64,000 nt of DNA, taken from contig NZ_JAFCJJ010000004.1 in NCBI RefSeq assembly GCF_018131015.1, positions 344,076 through 408,075 of the forward strand, read 5' to 3'. Origin of the DNA: Bradyrhizobium diazoefficiens. Lineage in GTDB: Bacteria; Pseudomonadota; Alphaproteobacteria; Rhizobiales; Xanthobacteraceae. Both the position numbers and the translations under genes were made by a program. The notes under the pieces were generated by a model, which was given only the letters and a program-made list of their open reading frames with translations, made no database searches and was not told the DNA's origin. Each line of letters starts with the position of its first letter. The stretch's first letter is position 1. This document shows positions 37,333-46,709 of this stretch, in pieces.

Positions 37333-38472
37333 CTAACCCGCAGCAAACCGCTCAAGCGCTGCGCGGTCGATCTCGATGCCGAGACCCGGACCGTCGGGGA
37401 TGCGCACCACGCCCTTCGCGTGCTCGATCGGCTCCCGCAGGATCGCCTGCCGGATCGGGTGCTCGGTGCGGTCGAATTCGAGCAGCGGCTCGAGCGGCGC
37501 CAGCGAATGCGGCGTATGTGAGGGCAGCACGGCGAGGAGCTGCAGCGAGGCGGCGATCGCAATCCCGGTGCCCCAGACATGCGGATTGTAGCGGATGCCG
37601 AAGGCCTCGCTCATGTCGGCGATCTTCTTGCATTCGGTGAGGCCGCCGGCCGCGCAGGTGTCGGGCTGGGCGATGTCGAGCGCATGGGAGGCGAACAGGT
37701 CGCGGAAGCCGTAGCGCGTGAACTCGCATTCGCCGCCGGCGACGGGGATGGTGAGCGCGGATTTCACCGCGCGATAGCCTGCGATGTCCTCGGGCGGCAC
37801 AGGCTCCTCGAACCAACCGATGTCGTGAGCCTCGATCAGGCGGCCGAGCCGGATCGCCGCGACGCAATCGTAGGCGTGGTTGGCGTCGACCATCAATGCC
37901 ACGTCGGGGCCGATCGCCTCGCGCACGGCGCGCGTGACCGCGGCATCCTCCGCGACGCCGAAGCCGACCTTCAGCTTCACGGCGCGAAACCCCTCCGCCA
38001 CATAGGAAGCCGCTTCCTCCGGCAGGTATTGCAGCGGATCGCCCGATTTGCGCCGGTAGAGCCCGGTCGCATAGGCCTGCACCTCGTTGCGCGCGGCGCC
38101 GCCGAGGAGCTGATGCGCGGGCACGCCAAAATGCTTGCCCTTGATGTCCCACAGCGCGATGTCGATGCCGCTGAGCCCCTGGATCACGACGCCCTTCTGG
38201 CCGTGATCGCGCAGGCGTGCATAGACCATCTGCCACAGCAATTCGGTGCGTAGCGGATCCTCGCCGATCAGCCATGGCGCGATGTTCTGAACGACCGCCG
38301 CCGTCATCCGCGCCGGGCCGTAGCATTCGCCCCAGCCGGTCAATCCCGCGTCGGTCTCGATCTCCACCAGCATCGCGGTGCGCGTGTCGTACCAGGCGCG
38401 CGAATAGGCGAAAGGCTGCGAGAGTTTTGCCTCGAGAATGTGGGTGCGGATCCTCGTGATCTTCATCGCCAT
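37333..38472 (-). CDS. Mandelate racemase/muconate lactonizing enzyme (enolase superfamily)
   Basis: 379-residue enolase-superfamily enzyme. Capping domain 1-125, then the barrel: the KxK-type base in AVKLKVGFG, metal ligands in LMVDANHAYD, WFEEPVPPED and GGECEF, and the second base, His, in NPHVWGTGI. The KxK plus His pattern suits mandelate-racemase-like sugar-acid dehydratases or racemases. The substrate is not predictable. It is preceded by the histidine kinase gene on the same strand, 12 bp away, which may be chance. Confidence 0.86.
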   Translation of the reverse strand: MAMKITRIRTHILEAKLSQPFAYSRAWYDTRTAMLVEIETDAGLTGWGECYGPARMTAAVVQNIAPWLIGEDPLRTELLWQMVYARLRDHGQKGVVIQGLSGIDIALWDIKGKHFGVPAHQLLGGAARNEVQAYATGLYRRKSGDPLQYLPEEAASYVAEGFRAVKLKVGFGVAEDAAVTRAVREAIGPDVALMVDANHAYDCVAAIRLGRLIEAHDIGWFEEPVPPEDIAGYRAVKSALTIPVAGGECEFTRYGFRDLFASHALDIAQPDTCAAGGLTECKKIADMSEAFGIRYNPHVWGTGIAIAASLQLLAVLPSHTPHSLAPLEPLLEFDRTEHPIRQAILREPIEHAKGVVRIPDGPGLGIEIDRAALERFAAG

Positions 38473-38484
38473 CGTTCCCCGCGT

Positions 38485-39993
38485 TCACCGCGTCTCGTCC
38501 AGCGCGCAGCTCACCGTGCAGACGACGCCGGGCGGCAGGAAGTCGACGGTGGCCTCGCCGCCGAGCTGGTCGCGCGCGCTGCGCTCGATCAGGCGCGAGC
38601 CGAAGCCGCGCTGCACCGGTGCGGTGACCGGCGGCCCGCCGACCTCGGTCCAGACCAGGCGCAGCCGCGGCTTCGGCGCGTCTGCCAGCACCTCCCAGTC
38701 CAGCGTCACCCGGCCGGTCTCGTTGGACAGCGCGCCGTATTTCGCCGCGTTGGTCGCGATCTCGTGCACGATCATCGACAGCACCACGGCAAGCCGCGGC
38801 GACAGCGGCACAACGGGGCCGTCGAGCCGGATGCGGCCGGGATTGTTGAGCAGGAACGGCTGCAGCACTCTCGCGATCACCTCCTTGAGTTCCGAGCCCG
38901 CCCATTTCTCCTGGCTGAGCAGATTATGCGCCTCGGCGAGCGCACCGAGGCGGCCCTCGAACTTGGTCCGCTCGTCGCGGCTGGCGCTGCGGAAGGTCTG
39001 CACCGCGATCGCCTGCATCAGGGCCAGCGTGTTCTTGACGCGGTGGTTGAGCTCCTCGATCAGGAGATTGTGCAGCATCTCGCCGCGCGCGATCGTGGCC
39101 GCCATCCGCACCGCGAAGGTGAGGCCGATCAGCAGCAGCACGCCGCCGATCACGCTGGTGATGGCGATGTTGCGCCAAAGCGGGGCGATCAGCGAGCTCT
39201 CCGGGACGCCCGCAGCGACGGTCCATCCGGTCAGATGCGATCGCGTGTAGGCGGCTGCGAGCGCGACGCCGTCGAGCGAGATCGAGGAGAGGGCTGCTTC
39301 CGGCGCGCGAAACATTTCCGCGTAGAGCGAAGGCGAGGCGCGCTTGCCGAAGGTCTGGGCCGGGTTGGGTACGCGCGCGAACACGGTGCCGGTGGAGTCG
39401 AGCAGGGAGACCGTCCACTCGTGATCGGGCCGCTGCTTCTCGACCATGTTCTGGAACATGCTGACCGGCGGGCTGAAGCAGAGGTCGTAGATCACCTCGC
39501 CGTCGCGGAACACCGGAACCTCGACCGTGAGGACCTGCCGCTGGTTGATCGCACCGGTGAACAGGTCTGAATATTGCGGCGACCTGGTCGCAAACACCTT
39601 CTCGATCATCGCGAGGTTGCCGCGCGGCGGCAGGCTCGTGATGTCCTCCGTCGACGAGGAGAATTTCAGCCGGCCCGTGCGATCGGAGATCAGCAGTAGG
39701 CCGCCCTTGCCATACTGGTCGAGGAAGCCGAGCGCGATGCGGCGGAAGTTCGCGAAATCGTCGTTTCGCAGCGAGTTGGTCAGCGCGAGCACCTGCAGGC
39801 TGCCGGTCATCCGCTGCACCTCGGAATCCAGCACCAGGCGCATGCTGCGCGCGTTCTCCAGCACGCGGCGCGTCGCGTCGCTGCGGTCCTGCTGATAGTT
39901 GTAGAAGGCGATGCCGACCGCGAAGACGATCATCGGCAGCGTCGATCCCGCGACCAGAAGTGCGAGCCGGACCGGCAGGGTGAACTTTGACAA
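38485..39993 (-). CDS. HWE-family sensor histidine kinase
   Basis: 502 residues. An N-terminal membrane helix (ALLVAGSTLPMIVFAVGIAF), a large periplasmic cache-like sensor region (about residues 40-270), a second helix (IAITSVIGGVLLLIGLTFAV), then an HWE/HisKA_2 kinase core with phosphoacceptor ELNHRVKNTLALMQ and ATP-binding MIVHEIATNAAKYGALS and GFGSRLIERS. No response regulator gene is adjacent, so it is an orphan here. Alphaproteobacterial HWE kinases often feed the general stress response. Confidence 0.88.
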   Translation of the reverse strand: MSKFTLPVRLALLVAGSTLPMIVFAVGIAFYNYQQDRSDATRRVLENARSMRLVLDSEVQRMTGSLQVLALTNSLRNDDFANFRRIALGFLDQYGKGGLLLISDRTGRLKFSSSTEDITSLPPRGNLAMIEKVFATRSPQYSDLFTGAINQRQVLTVEVPVFRDGEVIYDLCFSPPVSMFQNMVEKQRPDHEWTVSLLDSTGTVFARVPNPAQTFGKRASPSLYAEMFRAPEAALSSISLDGVALAAAYTRSHLTGWTVAAGVPESSLIAPLWRNIAITSVIGGVLLLIGLTFAVRMAATIARGEMLHNLLIEELNHRVKNTLALMQAIAVQTFRSASRDERTKFEGRLGALAEAHNLLSQEKWAGSELKEVIARVLQPFLLNNPGRIRLDGPVVPLSPRLAVVLSMIVHEIATNAAKYGALSNETGRVTLDWEVLADAPKPRLRLVWTEVGGPPVTAPVQRGFGSRLIERSARDQLGGEATVDFLPPGVVCTVSCALDETR

Positions 39994-40145
39994 ACGCGGA
40001 CGTCCCGGTTCCGGCGCGGCGGCGCCGGATTATGATTTTGCCCGACCATACGGGCAGGACTTGCATTGCGCCAAGCGTTTTCGTTGTCGGGTTTCGCGTT
40101 GTCCGGCCGGGTAGCGGGATTTTGCAGCGCAATCGCGCGCGACGA

Positions 40146-40244
40146 TCAGGTCATGCCGACCGCGGTCAGCAGCAGGCAGATAAGGTAAATGGCCGCGAGG
40201 CTGATCCCGGCGATGCGCGCCTCACGATGCGAGTCATTGGGCAA
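40146..40244 (-). CDS. Possible 32-residue single-helix membrane protein
   Basis: A minus-strand frame reads LPNDSHREARIAGISLAAIY, then LICLLLTAVGMT and stop: a charged head followed by one membrane helix, a layout seen in small Bradyrhizobium proteins. The only nearby start is TTG with GGAG immediately before it, which is poor. The frame stays open further upstream through a 12-bp tandem repeat but without ATG or GTG. Confidence 0.35.
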   Translation of the reverse strand: MPNDSHREARIAGISLAAIYLICLLLTAVGMT

Positions 40245-40288
40245 CTCCGAAAGGGTGGCCGCCCGAGAGGCGGCTACCTGGATCCTGA

Positions 40289-40333
40289 TCAATTTCTCGA
40301 TCGATTTCTCAATCCACTTCTCAATCCACTTCC
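40289..40333. repeat. 12-bp tandem repeat, about 3.7 copies
   Basis: Units TCAATTTCTCGA, TCGATTTCTCAA, TCCACTTCTCAA and a partial TCCACTTCC stand head to tail. They include the stop codon of the minus-strand DUF1236-type gene, so slippage here would change its C-terminus. In another minus-strand frame they encode repeated IEK units. Confidence 0.7.
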
Positions 40334-40665
40334 TGGACGACCGTTCGCGAGCCGGGATCCACCAGCATCACGCGCTCGCCGGAGTAGACGTAGCGATATT
40401 TCGTCAGCGACGGACCCCAGTCTGCGGGAACGGCTTCGAGTTCGACATCACTCGGCACCGTGGCGCCGACGATGATCTTCTCCTTCGTCGTCACCGGACG
40501 CAGATGGTGCTCGGTGACGTAGGATTTGATCCTGGTTCGGTATTGCGGCTCGATCTGGACCGCTGCGGCGTGGCCGGTTCCGGTGGTGGTCACCACGGTG
40601 GACTGCGCGAAGGCGCCGGTCGAGAGCATGACGGCGGCGGCAGAGAGCAGGAACAGCTTTTTCAT
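40321..40665 (-). CDS. DUF1236-type secreted protein
   Basis: 114 residues: signal peptide (MKKLFLLSAAAVMLSTGAFA), a short Thr-rich stretch, then the DUF1236-like domain with VTEHHLRPVTTKEKIIVGAT, VPSDVELEAVPADWGPSLTK and a C-terminus YRYVYSGERVMLVDPGSRTV. These are common periplasmic proteins in rhizobia with unknown function. The last codons lie in a 12-bp tandem repeat. Confidence 0.85.
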   Translation of the reverse strand: MKKLFLLSAAAVMLSTGAFAQSTVVTTTGTGHAAAVQIEPQYRTRIKSYVTEHHLRPVTTKEKIIVGATVPSDVELEAVPADWGPSLTKYRYVYSGERVMLVDPGSRTVVQEVD

Positions 40666-40804
40666 CTTGTTCTCCTCGTTGGCACAAGCGCGGCGTCAAC
40701 ACCTCGCCGCGAATACCGTTCCCCCACCTTGGAACAAAGTGCCATTTTTTCCCGTTTGTGAATCGGCCGGCTGCAAGACCCCGGCGATTGGAGGAGGAGA
40801 AAAA

Positions 40805-41038
40805 ATGAAACTGAAGATGGCGACAGCAGCTGTGATGATTGCTGCATTTTCCGCACCGGCGTTCGCGGCCGACGAGTTCTACGTCGTCCAGGACGTCAAG
40901 ACGCACAAATGTACCGTCGTCGACAAGAAGCCGACGGACACGTCCATGACCGTCGTGAGTCCCTCGGGCACGATCTACAAGTCGCGCACCGAAGCCGAGA
41001 GCGGCATGAAGACCGTCAAGGTCTGCACGTCAAACTGA
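40805..41038 (+). CDS. Small secreted protein
   Basis: 77 residues with a signal peptide (MKLKMATAAVMIAAFSAPAF, cleavage after AFAA), then EFYVVQDVKTHKCTVVDKKP and a short domain ending ESGMKTVKVCTSN. Two cysteines in the mature part may pair. The ribosome site GGAGGAGG is strong. I recognise it only as a rhizobial hypothetical. It is followed 12 bp later by a 26-residue ORF and is divergent from the DUF1236-type gene. Confidence 0.8.
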   Translation: MKLKMATAAVMIAAFSAPAFAADEFYVVQDVKTHKCTVVDKKPTDTSMTVVSPSGTIYKSRTEAESGMKTVKVCTSN

Positions 41039-41050
41039 GGAGGATGGCAA

Positions 41051-41131
41051 ATGCCAGTTCTGATTCTGTGGGCGGTGCCGGCCGTGCTGGTGATCGGCGG
41101 TGGCATCTATCTGATCGGCCATCTGCACTAG
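41051..41131 (+). CDS. 26-residue single-helix membrane protein
   Basis: ATG 41051 follows GAGGA with good spacing. The product MPVLILWAVPAVLVIGGGIY then LIGHLH is almost wholly one membrane helix ending in two histidines around Leu. It is too short for normal gene calling. It directly follows the small secreted protein gene, suggesting an operon. Confidence 0.5.
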   Translation: MPVLILWAVPAVLVIGGGIYLIGHLH

Positions 41132-41382
41132 GTCGGTCGGGGAAGGCGAGCGGGTCCCTGCCAGGTCCGCACGTCTTCCCGTCTCCTGCGGGCGCTGGGA
41201 GGCAGCCGAGTTGCAGTGCAACAGGCCCGGCAGGAGCAGTCCTGCGACGAAGAGTACCTTCGGTGGACGCGAAATGACTTCCGTCCCGCCGTGGTTTTTC
41301 ATACGCTTCCCGCTCGCAAGCCGCATACCGGCTGCGCTCACGGCCCGACAACAGGGCCGGAGCATCAAAGGGAGGGGAGACG

Positions 41383-42381
41383 ATGAAGCGAAGAGCGTTT
41401 CTCGCGGGTATCGGTGCGACCACTGCGGCGGCCACGATCGGCATGCCGTCGATCCTCAGGGCGCAAGCACCGATCACGCTGAACGGCGCGGTCCAGTTCA
41501 ACGACGACCATGCCTTCAACCGGGCGCTGCTCCGGTTCGAGGAACTGGTGAAGAAGTATTACGGTAAGCCCGTCAATTTCACCCTGCACAAGAATTCGTC
41601 GCTCGGCCTCGAGAAGCAGTATTTCGAGTACATGTCGCAGGGAAAGGCGGTCGACTACGGCATCGTCTCGCCGGCCCACATGTCGACCTTCGCGAAGGCT
41701 GCACCCTTCATCGATGCACCCTTCGTGTTCAAGGGCATCGAGCACATGAACAAGGTGGTTGAAGCCAACATCCTGGCGCCGATCGCCGACGAGGTCGCGG
41801 CCAAGGCCGAGGTCGTCCTGATCGGTTATTCCGGCGGCGGCATTCGCAACATCTTCGCCAACAAGCCGCTCAAGACCCTCGCCGATCTCAAGGGCCTCAA
41901 GGTCCGCGTGCAGGGCGCCCCGATCTGGTCGAAGACGTTTGCGGCGGTCGGCATGAGCCCGACGGTGATTGCCTATAACGAAATCTACAACGCGATCCAG
42001 AACGGCGTGATAGCGGCCGGCGAAAACGAGGCGGCCGGCGTCGAGGCGATGAAGTTCTACGAAGTGGCCCCGCATCTCAGCCTGACCCAGCACGCCGTGT
42101 CGATCCGGCCGATCTGCTTCTCGGTGAAAACGCTGAAGACTCTGCCCAAGGATTTGCAGGACGCGATCATGAAGGCCGGCAAGGAAGCCGGCGACTACGG
42201 CCGTCAGCTGGAATCGAGCGAGGAGGTCGTCAAGCTCGACACGCTCGAGAAGGCGGGCAAGCTCAAGCGCGTCCCCTTCGAGGAGCGGGATGCCATGAAG
42301 AAGCTCGCCGATCCCGTGATGGCCACCTACGCCAAGGAGATCGGCGCCGAGGGGATCTTCGAGAAGATCAGCGTCGCCTGA
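41383..42381 (+). CDS. TRAP transporter solute-binding protein (DctP family)
   Basis: 332-residue periplasmic binding protein. The N-terminus MKRRAFLAGIGATTAAATIG resembles a Tat-type or export signal ending at LRAQA. The core has FEELVKKYYGKPVNF, LKVRVQGAPIWSKTFAAVGM with the conserved Arg that pairs with a ligand carboxylate, and YNEIYNAIQNGVIAAGENE. It binds an organic acid, which is not identifiable. First gene of a complete TRAP set; a GGGAGGGGAG ribosome site precedes it. Confidence 0.88.
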   Translation: MKRRAFLAGIGATTAAATIGMPSILRAQAPITLNGAVQFNDDHAFNRALLRFEELVKKYYGKPVNFTLHKNSSLGLEKQYFEYMSQGKAVDYGIVSPAHMSTFAKAAPFIDAPFVFKGIEHMNKVVEANILAPIADEVAAKAEVVLIGYSGGGIRNIFANKPLKTLADLKGLKVRVQGAPIWSKTFAAVGMSPTVIAYNEIYNAIQNGVIAAGENEAAGVEAMKFYEVAPHLSLTQHAVSIRPICFSVKTLKTLPKDLQDAIMKAGKEAGDYGRQLESSEEVVKLDTLEKAGKLKRVPFEERDAMKKLADPVMATYAKEIGAEGIFEKISVA

Positions 42382-42437
42382 CGTCTCCAGATCTGCAGAA
42401 GCAATGACGGGGCAAGCCTGACCGGCTTGCCCCAAAG

Positions 42438-42980
42438 ATGATGGTTGTCGCCCGCGGAGCTCAAATGACCGAAGTACCCGTTGCGCCGAACCCGTCGCCA
42501 TGGCGCCGAGCGACGGCGGCCTATGCGAAACTGCTTGAAATACTGCTCGCGGCCTGTCTCGGCATTCTCGTCGTTCCCGTGACGCTGCAGATCGTATCGC
42601 GCTACACCCCGTTCATTCCCTCCTACATCTGGACGGAGGAGATGGCGCGATTCCTGTTCGTCTGGACCATCATGATCGGCGCCATGGTCGGCATCCGGGA
42701 GTCCCAGCATTTCGAGGTCGACGTCTGGCCCGATCTGTCTCGGCGGTCGGAGGCGGCGGTGCGCATCCTCGCCCGTCTCGGCGTGCTGGCATTGGCATTG
42801 GTGTTCGTGTGGGCCGGCCTCGAATTCACGCGGTTCGCCTGGAACCGGACGTCGGAGCTGGCCGATCTGCCGCTCTGGCTGATCCACGTCGCCTGGCCGG
42901 TGGCCGGGGCGACGTGGATCGCGTTTGCGGGCGAACAGATACTGGACGAGATGCGCATTCTGGTTGGGGCGAAGCAATGA
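42438..42980 (+). CDS. TRAP transporter small permease (DctQ family)
   Basis: 180 residues with four membrane helices. The DctQ signature includes VTLQIVSRYTPFIPSYIWTE and EEMARFLFVWTIMIGAMVGI. It joins the large permease in the inner membrane. An alternative start ATG at 42465 would give a shorter leader. Its stop overlaps the next start (ATGA). Confidence 0.87.
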   Translation: MMVVARGAQMTEVPVAPNPSPWRRATAAYAKLLEILLAACLGILVVPVTLQIVSRYTPFIPSYIWTEEMARFLFVWTIMIGAMVGIRESQHFEVDVWPDLSRRSEAAVRILARLGVLALALVFVWAGLEFTRFAWNRTSELADLPLWLIHVAWPVAGATWIAFAGEQILDEMRILVGAKQ

Positions 42981-44296
42981 GCGGGAATGTTCTTTCTGCC
43001 GGGCAGGCAGCGTTGATTCTGTTCGGCGTCTTCGTCGGCCTGCTGGTGATCCGCGTGCCGGTCGCCTTCGCGCTCGGACTCGCCTGCGTGCCGATCCTTT
43101 TGATCGAGCCGCACCTCTCGATGATGACGCTCGCGCAGGAAACCTTCAACGCCTACAATTCGTTCATCCTGCTGGCGGTGCCGTTCTTCCTGCTCACCGC
43201 CAACCTCATGAGCATCGGCGGCATCACCGACCGGCTGGTCGCCCTGTCGCGCTCGATGGTCGGACACTGGCCGGGGTCGCTGGCGCAGATCAACGTCGTG
43301 CTCTCGGTGTTCTTCGCGGGCATTTCCGGCTCCTCGACCGCGGATGCGGCGAGCCAGTCGAAGATCTTCATCGATGCCCAGACCAAGGAAGGCTACGATC
43401 TCTCGTTCTCCATCGCCATCACCGCGGTGTCGGCGGTGCTCGCCGTCATCATCCCGCCGTCGATCCTGATGATCGTGTGGGGCGGGCTGATCTCGACCTC
43501 GATCGCCGCGATGTACCTGGCCGGCATCGTGCCGGGCCTGCTGATTGCCGGCGCCCAGATGGCGACCGTGCATGTCTACGCGGTGCGGCGGGGCTACCCG
43601 ACCTATCCGAAGGACAGCTGGCGGGAGATGTGCTGCGCGATCTGGCGGTCGATCCCGGCGATGATGACGCCCTTCATCATCGTCGGCGGCATTCTGCTGG
43701 GATGGTTCACCGCAACCGAATCCGCCTGCGTCGCGGTGCTCTACTCCGTGGTGTTGTCGGTGTTCTTCTATCGCGAGACCGGCGCGCGCGAGCTGTACAA
43801 GGCGCTGCTCGACACCGGACGGCTCGCCGGCGTTGCGCTGTTCTGCGTGGGGACCGCGAGCGCGTTCGGCTGGCTGCTGGCCTATTACAAGATTCCGCAG
43901 GAGCTTCTGGCCAACGTCTCGACCTGGGGCATGGGACCGATTGCGGCAGGCTTCTTCATTGCGTTCTGCTTCCTCGTTGTCGGCTGTTTTCTCGACGCCA
44001 TTCCGGCGATCGTCATCGTCGGCACCGTGCTGGAGCCGCTCGCCAAGTCCGTCGATCTGCATCCGGTGCAGTTTGCGATCATCTCGATCGTGTCGCTGGC
44101 GTTCGGGCTGGTGACGCCGCCGTACGGGTTGTGCCTGATGATCGCCTGCGCGGTCGCGGGCGTGCGGCTGCGCTATGCGTTGAAGGACACGGCGATCATG
44201 CTGGTGCCGATGCTGGTCGTGCTCGCGGCCCTCATCGTCTGGCCGGAGGTGTCGCTGTTCCTGCCGCGCCTGATCGTGCCGGAGATGCTCAAATGA
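42977..44296 (+). CDS. TRAP transporter large permease (DctM family)
   Basis: 439-residue ion-coupled permease with about eleven helices. DctM features: AVPFFLLTANLMSIGGITDR, AGISGSSTADAASQSKI and IPPSILMIVWGGLISTS. ATG 42977 overlaps the DctQ stop by four bases, so the two are translationally coupled. Substrate unknown; the neighbouring dioxygenase gene suggests an aromatic or related acid, but that is speculation. Confidence 0.9.
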   Translation: MSGNVLSAGQAALILFGVFVGLLVIRVPVAFALGLACVPILLIEPHLSMMTLAQETFNAYNSFILLAVPFFLLTANLMSIGGITDRLVALSRSMVGHWPGSLAQINVVLSVFFAGISGSSTADAASQSKIFIDAQTKEGYDLSFSIAITAVSAVLAVIIPPSILMIVWGGLISTSIAAMYLAGIVPGLLIAGAQMATVHVYAVRRGYPTYPKDSWREMCCAIWRSIPAMMTPFIIVGGILLGWFTATESACVAVLYSVVLSVFFYRETGARELYKALLDTGRLAGVALFCVGTASAFGWLLAYYKIPQELLANVSTWGMGPIAAGFFIAFCFLVVGCFLDAIPAIVIVGTVLEPLAKSVDLHPVQFAIISIVSLAFGLVTPPYGLCLMIACAVAGVRLRYALKDTAIMLVPMLVVLAALIVWPEVSLFLPRLIVPEMLK

Positions 44297-44344
44297 GCGC
44301 GCCGTGATCCCGCGGCCTGTCGGCCGCGGGTCAGCGTCGTCCGG

Positions 44345-45619
44345 TTACAGATTGCTCTCGGTGATGGCGGCGTAGACCATGCTGCGCAGCTCGCGCCGGA
44401 TCGGATAGGCGCTCGACGGCAGCACCTGCGTCATCAGGATGGTGATGAGCTCCTCGGCCGGATCGATGAAGAACGAGGTCGTCGCCGCGCCGCCCCAGGC
44501 ATATTCGCCGGCGCTGCCGGCGATCAGCGTCTCCGCCGGACGCATGGTCACGGCAAAGCCGAGACCGAAGCCGATGCCGTTATAGGTCGCCTCGGAAAAC
44601 AGCGAGCGCGACACCTCCGGCAACGACTGGCCGCCCGGAATATGATTGGTCGTCATCAGCGCCAGCGTCTTCGGCCCGATCAGCCTGACGCCGCCGAGCT
44701 CGCCGCCGTTGAGCAGGGCGCGGCAGAAGGTGAGATAGTCGGCCACCGTCGAGCACAGCCCGCCGCCGCCGGAGATGAAGGAAGGCATCGACAGGAACGA
44801 ACTCGTCGCCGGGTCGTCCTGCAGCGTCAGGCCCTCGCGGCGCTGGCCGGCATGGAAGGTCAGGCCGCCACCGGGATCGGCGTTGTAGCAGGCCGCGAAG
44901 CGGTGCGCCTTGGAGGCCGGCACGTAAAAGTCGGTGTCGGTCATGCCGAGGGGATCGAGGATCCGCTGTTTCAGGAACTGCTCGAAGGGAATGCCCGAGA
45001 TCTTGCCGACGAGGTAGCCGATCACGTCGGTCGCGACCGAGTAATTCCAGGACTCGCCGGGCGGGAATTCCAGAGGGATCTTCGCCAGGCTCTCGATCAT
45101 GGTCTGCAGCGTGCCTGCCTTCTCGACCTCGCCGATCTTCTCGGCGCGATAGGCGGCATCGACATTGGAGCGCTGCTGGAAGCCGTAGGTCAGCCCGGCG
45201 GTGTGGCGCAGCAGGTCCACGATCAGCATCGGCCGGGACGGCGGCCGGGTCAGGAAGGAGGGCGAGGTGCCGGCGACGAAGACGCCGAGATCCTTCCACT
45301 CGGGAATATATTTCGCGACGGGCTCGTCGATGGCGACGAGGCCCTCTTCGACCAGCATCATGAAGGCGACGCTGGTGAGCGGCTTGGTCATGGAATAGAT
45401 GCGGTAGATGGTGTCGTCCTTGACCGGCACCTTGCGCTCGACGTCGGCAAAGCCCTGGACAGAACTGTGGGCGACCTTGCCGCGGCGGTAGACCAGGAGA
45501 TGCGTGCCCGGAAAACGTCCGGCGTCGATGTACCGGTTCTTCAGATGGGCATCGACGCGGTCGAGCCCGGCCTTGGACAGGCCGACGGATTCGGGCGAGG
45601 CGGGGGCAGGGGCAAGCAT
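44345..45619 (-). CDS. Serine hydrolase of the beta-lactamase/EstB family
   Basis: 424 residues, class C-type fold without a signal peptide. The SxxK nucleophile is in IYSMTKPLTS, the Tyr motif is in WNYSVATD, and LLRHTAGLTYG is the family motif. The region IVYAGS-like third motif is less clear (LIAGSAGEYAWGG). Such enzymes are usually esterases or peptidases rather than true beta-lactamases. Convergent with the TRAP operon. Confidence 0.83.
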   Translation of the reverse strand: MLAPAPASPESVGLSKAGLDRVDAHLKNRYIDAGRFPGTHLLVYRRGKVAHSSVQGFADVERKVPVKDDTIYRIYSMTKPLTSVAFMMLVEEGLVAIDEPVAKYIPEWKDLGVFVAGTSPSFLTRPPSRPMLIVDLLRHTAGLTYGFQQRSNVDAAYRAEKIGEVEKAGTLQTMIESLAKIPLEFPPGESWNYSVATDVIGYLVGKISGIPFEQFLKQRILDPLGMTDTDFYVPASKAHRFAACYNADPGGGLTFHAGQRREGLTLQDDPATSSFLSMPSFISGGGGLCSTVADYLTFCRALLNGGELGGVRLIGPKTLALMTTNHIPGGQSLPEVSRSLFSEATYNGIGFGLGFAVTMRPAETLIAGSAGEYAWGGAATTSFFIDPAEELITILMTQVLPSSAYPIRRELRSMVYAAITESNL

Positions 45620-45781
45620 GGGTTCCTCCGGGCAGCTTTGTGGGCCGTTGATAGCCGAAATAGCGGCCCCATTCCAACCCGGTCGTGCTTAACGGGGGCG
45701 GCCCTGGTGGTGTAGGCTCGCGCCCGGAAACGCCTCCATGGGGCCCGCCAGGGCGAACGAGAAATTTAGGCATAACGCACC

Positions 45782-46699
45782 ATGACCCAGTTCAACGAGA
45801 CCGAACTCACCGAAGCCGTCGTCCGGAGCTTCGACAACACGCCGCATCCGCGCGCAAAATTCCTGCTCCAGGAATTGGTGAAGTCGCTGCACGATTACGT
45901 GAGCAAGACCGGTCTGACCTTCGAGGAATGGGAATACGCCATCGATTTCCTGACCCGCACCGGACACAAATGCACCGACACCCGCCAGGAGTTCATCCTG
46001 CTGTCGGACGTGCTCGGCGTCTCCATGCTGGTCGACGCGGTCAATCACCGCGACCGCGACGGCGCCACCGAGACCACGGTGCTCGGCCCGTTCTATGTCG
46101 GGGAGCACAAGGTCGCCGCGCACGGCACCGACATCTCCCCGCACAATCTCACCGGCGAGAAGATGTTCGTGCAGAGCCGCGTCACCGATCTCAAGGGCAA
46201 GCCGCTTGCGGGCGTCCCCGTCGACGTCTGGCATGCCGACGATGACGGCTTCTATGATTCGCAGAAACCGAACTATGACGAGGTCGGCGCCTCGGCGCGG
46301 GCGCGCTTCATCACCGACGACGACGGCCGCTTTTTCTTCCGCACCATCCTGCCGTGCAGCTACCCGATCCCGACCGACGGGCCGGTCGGCGAGATGATCA
46401 TGCAGACCCGGCGTCATCCGATGCGGCCCGCGCATGTGCACTTCCTGGTCAATGCCAAGGGCCATGAGCCGCTGATCACCCACGTCTTCATCGGCGGCGA
46501 CAAATATCTCGATTCCGACGTCGTGTTCGGCGTCAAGGACGAGCTCGTCGCCAAGGTCGAGCCGCGCAACGACCCGGCGATGCCCGACGGCACCAAGGCG
46601 AACGGGCAGTGGCACCTGATGACTTACGAATTCCACCTCAAGCCCGGCGGCGGCATGGCGCCGAAGCCGCTCGGCATGAAGGCCGGCGAGCCGGCGTGA
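45782..46699 (+). CDS. Intradiol ring-cleavage dioxygenase (hydroxyquinol/catechol 1,2-dioxygenase type)
   Basis: 305-residue non-haem Fe(III) dioxygenase. A helical dimerisation domain (residues 1-95) precedes the beta-sandwich with the four iron ligands: Tyr in LGPFYVGEH, Tyr in PCSYPIPTDG, and two His in RPAHVHFLV. Preference for hydroxyquinol over catechol is typical of proteins with this N-terminus, but it is not certain. No neighbouring maleylacetate reductase gene is present. Divergent from the serine hydrolase gene. Confidence 0.88.
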   Translation: MTQFNETELTEAVVRSFDNTPHPRAKFLLQELVKSLHDYVSKTGLTFEEWEYAIDFLTRTGHKCTDTRQEFILLSDVLGVSMLVDAVNHRDRDGATETTVLGPFYVGEHKVAAHGTDISPHNLTGEKMFVQSRVTDLKGKPLAGVPVDVWHADDDGFYDSQKPNYDEVGASARARFITDDDGRFFFRTILPCSYPIPTDGPVGEMIMQTRRHPMRPAHVHFLVNAKGHEPLITHVFIGGDKYLDSDVVFGVKDELVAKVEPRNDPAMPDGTKANGQWHLMTYEFHLKPGGGMAPKPLGMKAGEPA

Positions 46700-46709
46700 G
46701 GGGCTCGCG

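Noticed and set aside
40676..40700. Possible sigma-54 site GG-N10-GC (TTGGCACAAGCGCGGC)
   Set aside because: The -12 element lacks TTG, no NtrC-like dyads lie upstream, and the downstream gene has no nitrogen link.
41030..41302. Minus-strand ORF beginning MKNHGG with a hydrophobic LFVAGLLLPGLLHC segment, like a lipoprotein
   Set aside because: The lipobox lacks a small residue before Cys, the C-terminus is low complexity, and it is antisense to the better supported 26-residue ORF.
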